Shown piece by piece: positions 8,916-12,571 of a stretch of 12,571 bases of DNA; the stretch's first letter is position 1; the number at the start of each line of letters is the position of its first letter. The position numbers were made by a program, and so were the translations under genes. Origin of the DNA: Smittium culicis. Its lineage: Eukaryota > Kickxellomycota > Harpellomycetes > Harpellales > Legeriomycetaceae. The DNA is taken from the NCBI GenBank assembly GCA_001970855.1, contig LSSN01002027.1, positions 1-12,571 on the forward strand, in the 5' to 3' direction. The notes beneath the pieces were generated by a model. It saw only the letters and a program-made list of their open reading frames with translations. It was not told the origin of the DNA and searched no databases.

Positions 8916-10048
8916 GTTGTGATAGTATCTCTCATTTCTTAAAATGATTGAATAAATCAAAAAGTAGACCAAATAATAGCTTTTTTTTTTAGGTTGCTTC
9001 TATGAGGTTTCGAATATTTACCCATTTAATCTCACATCTTCTATTCCTTAATGTTCATACAGTATTTCAATTGGTCTTAATTTTCCCCCGCACCGTCCCC
9101 CAAAGCATAAGATCGAATTTATTACAACTTGAGATCAAATGAGTTCCCATTAAAGCGTTCCCAGAAATTTACTTTATCCCCAAACCATCTACCTTTTCTT
9201 GCTTTGGAGATTTCCTTGGAAAAGAATACTATTTAAACTACTCTCAAATGCAATAAATATATAAATCATACACCTCTTTCGCCTTATATTCATATCTCAA
9301 ATGATACGAGTATGATTCTATTTCTATTTAAGCTTTCTCGCAAGAAATTTCACACTAATTCTCAAAAGTCGTTACAAGTCCTCTCATTTATTGAATAGAA
9401 TAGGTATCAAAGATTCGAAAATAAGTATTTTTTAATTTGTGACTCTGTGTTTAAAGAAATTTTTTCGATTCTTTTCAAGAAGCACCACTTCATCACCGTC
9501 AACTCATAATCAAATACAATTAAACCTATTCAACAACTAATATAAACTTTGAATCCCTACTGACACATTCTCACACCTTGAATATACACCTAACCTTCCT
9601 TAATATTATGATTTATTTCCAGTACGATTTTCAGTAACAGGCCTTAAATAACTGGAAAAATCTATTGCTTCATTTATTTTTTGGTGCTTTTTTTCCCTTC
9701 GATCCGCCTTCCTTTTTTTTTTTTCCTTAACCGTTTCATTTTCTAAGCTCTGGGCTTATAAAAGTTAACCAAAAATCCGCATTTTCTCGAGAAAAAAAAA
9801 ATCACTCACTTACTCGCTTTCTCGCTTAAACGATTTCTAAAAAGAATCAATTGATATGTCGCATTTTTCCTCCTTGCATTCTTCATTTTTCGACGATTGC
9901 GATTGGCATATATTTGGGCCATTTATCTTTATACCTGATATATGCCCCCGTTCAACCCCCGATTTTTGTATCCTGTTGCAGAGCGAAAAGTAAATATGCT
10001 ACGAGAAAAAAGATGCTTGGATAATAGCCTCGTTTAAATATATATATA
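8916..10048. other. Gene-free AT-rich stretch with pyrimidine runs
   Basis: No convincing frame on either strand. T runs on the plus strand include 12 T at 9713-9724. Around 9744-9850 a TATAAAA-like string is followed by TC-rich sequence (TCACTCACTTACTCGCTTTCTCGC), which resembles a promoter-like layout, but no gene can be seen downstream. Confidence 0.4.
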
Positions 10049-10064
10049 TTACTCTAAAGAGTAA
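10049..10064. repeat. Short interrupted palindrome TTACTCT-AA-AGAGTAA
   Basis: Seven-base arms at 10049-10055 and 10058-10064 are perfect complements around two bases, directly after an (AT)n run. Too tight for an RNA hairpin; as DNA it is a possible dimer-binding palindrome. It lies 22 bases before the larger inverted repeat. Confidence 0.45.
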
Positions 10065-10086
10065 AATTGAAATAAAGGAGTGATCT

Positions 10087-10136
10087 GGTCTGAGAATGTA
10101 TTTGAGAGTAGACAATATTAAATACATTCACAGACC
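10087..10136. repeat. 17-bp inverted repeat with one mismatch, 16-base loop
   Basis: GGTCTGAGAATGTATTT (10087-10103) pairs with AAATACATTCACAGACC (10120-10136) at 16 of 17 positions. A transcript of either strand would form a stable hairpin. It is the strongest inverted repeat I found in the window. It may be a structured RNA, a small fold-back element, or the remnant of a mobile element's ends; no flanking duplication is evident. Confidence 0.75.
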
Positions 10137-10806
10137 CGCCTATTCAAACATTTTTTTGAGCAATTTCTCACGATAAAAACAACAGAATTCATTAATAACC
10201 ATCAAAAAACTAAGTCTTTGGCAATTTTTTTTTCTTGAGGGTTTCAAGCGCAGGCATAAAATCTTATAGATTTATAATGTATTACTTAGCGAAAGAATAT
10301 TGCCAACTCACTTTCCGAACCACTATGAACGGATCATGGTGAATATTTACTCCATTAATCATTTCATGCGATATATCAAATTACAATTTCAAGGATTTTT
10401 TAGGTTCAAAGATATTTTATAATCTCCTAGTGGAAATTTTCTATAAACAATGTTGATCTAATCCCTCCTAAACTCGCAAAAAATAATCTGAATCAAAGCT
10501 TATTAAAGCCGAAGGGGAAATAGTTCAGCCGTTAATAGAAATATACTTTTTTCATTCAAAATTACGCTCCTAACATAATTATAGGTACTCATTCGGTTAT
10601 ATCAATATTTCTGACTACAATATAATACCGAAATACAAATTGATGACATATTGGCACAATATTTAAATGTCAATACTGAATGTGAATAATTTTTTAAGCT
10701 TGAAGAGCATAAAATATATTTCAAGCACTAGATAGAAAAATTATACACTTGACCCTCGAAAAAAAAAATTATTTACAATGTATCAATGGCATAAATTAGC
10801 CGTATT

Positions 10807-11079
10807 TCAATTCTTAGAAAGTACCCAGCTAAAAAGAAGTTTTTTTATAATTTGCTTACCCATAAAAAATCTAATTTCTCTAAAACCGACCAACTTATAT
10901 CGCCTGTTCATCAAGATTTTTATTTTAGTTTCAGACTCTAGATAAATTAATAATCTTATTTCTCCCGATCCTTCCTCCAAAAAATTCTTTATTCTACGAT
11001 GACATAGAATAAGTATCAGCGATGTTTTTTCGGATACCTTTTGGGTATCGCATTCTTCAAAGTAACTTATTCCACACAT
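10807..11079 (-). CDS. Doubtful 90-residue reading frame
   Basis: ATG at 11079, with an in-frame TAA two codons upstream. The translation has a mixed composition (Glu, Lys, Arg, Ile, Leu) without low complexity. However the minus strand is purine-rich here, which by itself favours Lys, Arg and Glu codons and disfavours stops containing T. I recognise no family, signal peptide or motif, and there is no clear promoter. Most likely chance. Confidence 0.1.
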   Translation of the reverse strand: MCGISYFEECDTQKVSEKTSLILILCHRRIKNFLEEGSGEIRLLIYLESETKIKILMNRRYKLVGFREIRFFMGKQIIKKLLFSWVLSKN

Positions 11080-11239
11080 TCTTTACAAAAAAAAAATCAT
11101 AAAGACATTACAACACGCTTTTCCTCTAAAAAAACAATATCAATGGTTTTATCCAACTCCTCAAAAAACGCACACAAAAGCACTTATTTCGAACTATCCC
11201 TCAAAACCTTACATATCTCCTTTCACGAAAAAAAAACAT

Positions 11240-11310
11240 ATTCCTAAATCCTCAATACCCTATAACGACATACCCATCGATTCCTTAAAATACCTTATGC
11301 CGTCTAATAC
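11240..11310. repeat. Isolated diverged copies of the 24-25 bp repeat family
   Basis: CCTCAATACCC then ATAACGACATA (about 11251-11273) resembles the 24-bp unit found further right, and CCTTAAAATACCTTATGCCG (about 11283-11302) resembles the 25-bp unit. They show that the repeat family reaches left of the clean arrays, in heavily decayed form. Confidence 0.45.
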
Positions 11311-11359
11311 ACTAACAATAATATCGCATTTCATCTATATCCTTTTAATTCGCAAGCTC

Positions 11360-11485
11360 TTCAAACTCCCTATTCCGTATACTCCTTTAAATACCTTACC
11401 CCGAATACCCTTTAAATATCTTATCCCGAATACCCTTCAAATACCTTATCCCGAATACCCTTTAAATACCTTAACCCGTAAATTC
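11360..11485. repeat. 25-bp tandem array, about five copies
   Basis: Three clean units lie at 11386-11410, 11411-11435 and 11436-11460, each with TTTAAATACCTTA then CCCGAATACCC and only a few changes. A diverged unit precedes (11360-11385) and a decaying one follows (11461-11485). A short open frame across the array is a by-product of the repeat. Confidence 0.85.
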
Positions 11486-11808
11486 TTCTAAAATCCGCTT
11501 CAAATATATGCCCAAAACTATTATTTCGCCTATTACTTAAAAATTCCATTATTATCACTATCAGGAACCTCCTTTATTATACTTCCTGTTAGAAGATAAT
11601 ATCCCTTAAACCCTTATATCGCTCTTCATTAACCACCCTTCAAACGATTGATAGATTCTTATCATCTATAACAAACTTTACTTACTCCTCAAACTACCTA
11701 CCTTTAATCCCTCTTAACCCTTTATTATACGCCACCCTTGATCGTGCTATTACATCCTTCCTTGTAAAAACCTATTTCGCTTATTCCTTAAACCCCTTAA
11801 TAAGACTT
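11486..11808. other. C-rich, G-poor spacer with possible decayed repeat units
   Basis: No gene is visible. Short strings such as CCCTTAAACCCTTATATCGC (near 11604) and CCTTAAACCCCTTAATAAG (near 11786) look like heavily decayed units of the flanking arrays, suggesting the whole interval once was one array. Confidence 0.4.
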
Positions 11809-12167
11809 TACCTTGATGCCTTAATACGACTATACCTTGAAACCTTAATACGACTATACCTTGAAACCTTAATACGACTATACCTTGAAACCTTATTACG
11901 ACTATACCTTGGAACCTTATTACGATAACCCCTTTAACATTAAATTACGACTATACCTTGGAACCTTGTTACGACTATACCTTGAAACCTTAATACGACT
12001 ATACCTTGAAACCTTAATACGACTATACCTTGAAACCTTAATACGACTTACCTTGAAACCTTATTACGACTATACCTTGAAACCTTAATACGACTTACCT
12101 TGAAACCTTATTACGGCTATACCTTGAAACCATATCCCGACTACACCTTGAAACATTATTACGATTA
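11809..12167. repeat. 24-bp tandem array, about 15 units
   Basis: Units built of TACCTTGAAACC followed by TTAATACGACTA start at 11809, 11833, 11857, 11881, 11905, then an irregular unit (about 11927-11953), then 11954, 11978, 12002, 12026, 12049, 12073, 12096, 12120 and 12144. Two units (12026 and 12073) are 23 bp. Central units are identical or differ by one base, while the right end decays. Because 24 is a multiple of three, open frames with an eight-residue repeat cross it, but the 23-bp units shift the frame and these frames are not genes. Confidence 0.92.
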
Positions 12168-12571
12168 TACCTCCAATATTATATTTCTTAGATTGCTTGA
12201 TAACCACATGTTACCTTTTTGGAATATTTTATATCGAATTACTCATACAGAAACGCTTTTTTACCTATTTACCTACCTTTATTTCGCAAGTTTTTCAAAT
12301 CACTCATTTTTCGAAATTAACTCAAAGCTTATACCCTTTCTACGTGAATACTCCTATTTCGAACATAAAGAAACACTTCATATCGCATATTTTCCAAATT
12401 TATACTTTGTCTATCTACAATACACATTGTAGAAGACATCTATCTAAAAAACCATTTCTACCTACGTACAACTACTTAATTCGTCAGCTCCTCAAAATCT
12501 CTTCATCCGATTTTCTAATACAGTTGATTTTTCGTATCGCATTATACCATAAGACACTTTCTACAAAAAAA
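12168..12571. other. Gene-free C-over-G right end
   Basis: A frame continues from the array through about 12432, but its first third is repeat-derived and the rest is T- and A-rich with no recognisable motif. No further array, RNA gene or telomeric repeat is seen up to the window end. Confidence 0.4.

Noticed and set aside
11041..11491. Plus-strand frames at 11041-11247 and 11297-11491
   Set aside because: The first is low-complexity Ser/Lys sequence and overlaps another doubtful frame; the second is translated 25-bp repeat.
11821..12095. Phage T7-type promoter, because units contain TAATACGACT
   Set aside because: The following bases (ATACC) lack the CACTATAG part; the match is a by-product of the repeat unit.
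11809..12167. CRISPR array
   Set aside because: Units abut directly with no unique spacers, and the context is eukaryotic.
11885..12432. Plus-strand frames with an eight-residue repeat
   Set aside because: The 24-bp period leaves frames open; the 23-bp units and a stop between the two frames break continuity, and nothing beyond the repeat looks like a protein.
3692..12571. tRNA, spliceosomal RNA or other RNA genes
   Set aside because: I looked for the B-box GGTTCGANTCC type string and for cloverleaf arms and found none; no conserved snRNA motif was recognised. A covariance-model scan would be decisive.

Overview
The window looks like nuclear DNA of an AT-rich fungus. The one clear gene is a long intronless reading frame on the minus strand at the left end (3691 down to base 1, continuing off the window). 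Its two recognisable ends are a PX-like domain at the N-terminus and a PB1-like domain at the C-terminus, as in fungal polarity and NADPH-oxidase scaffolds of the Bem1/Scd2 kind. The lineage cannot be fixed from sequence alone. CTG codons fall in hydrophobic core positions, which argues against a yeast that reads CTG as serine.

Layout: 1-3691 is the scaffold gene (minus strand, 3' end missing), with a five-copy in-phase 30-bp repeat inside its PB1 region. 3692-4313 is its upstream region, with a TATA-like element and a purine-rich tract on the plus strand. 4314-4390 holds three copies of a 26-bp direct repeat, and 4501-4519 a tight hairpin. About 4800-5520 contains at least three diverged copies of a roughly 250-bp unit. 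From 5521 to about 11240 I find no convincing gene: AT-rich DNA with T tracts, a few perfect or near-perfect inverted repeats (best at 10087-10136) and two doubtful short reading frames. About 11240-12170 is built from a decaying 24-25 bp repeat, seen as a 25-bp array (11360-11485) and a 24-bp array (11809-12167) that appear to share an ancestor. 12168-12571 holds no recognisable gene.

No operon-like cooperation can be read here, because there is one gene and almost 8.9 kb of non-coding, repeat-bearing DNA upstream of it. Such a long gene desert with old satellite-like arrays would fit a subtelomeric, pericentromeric or otherwise poorly constrained region, but the sequence itself does not decide which.
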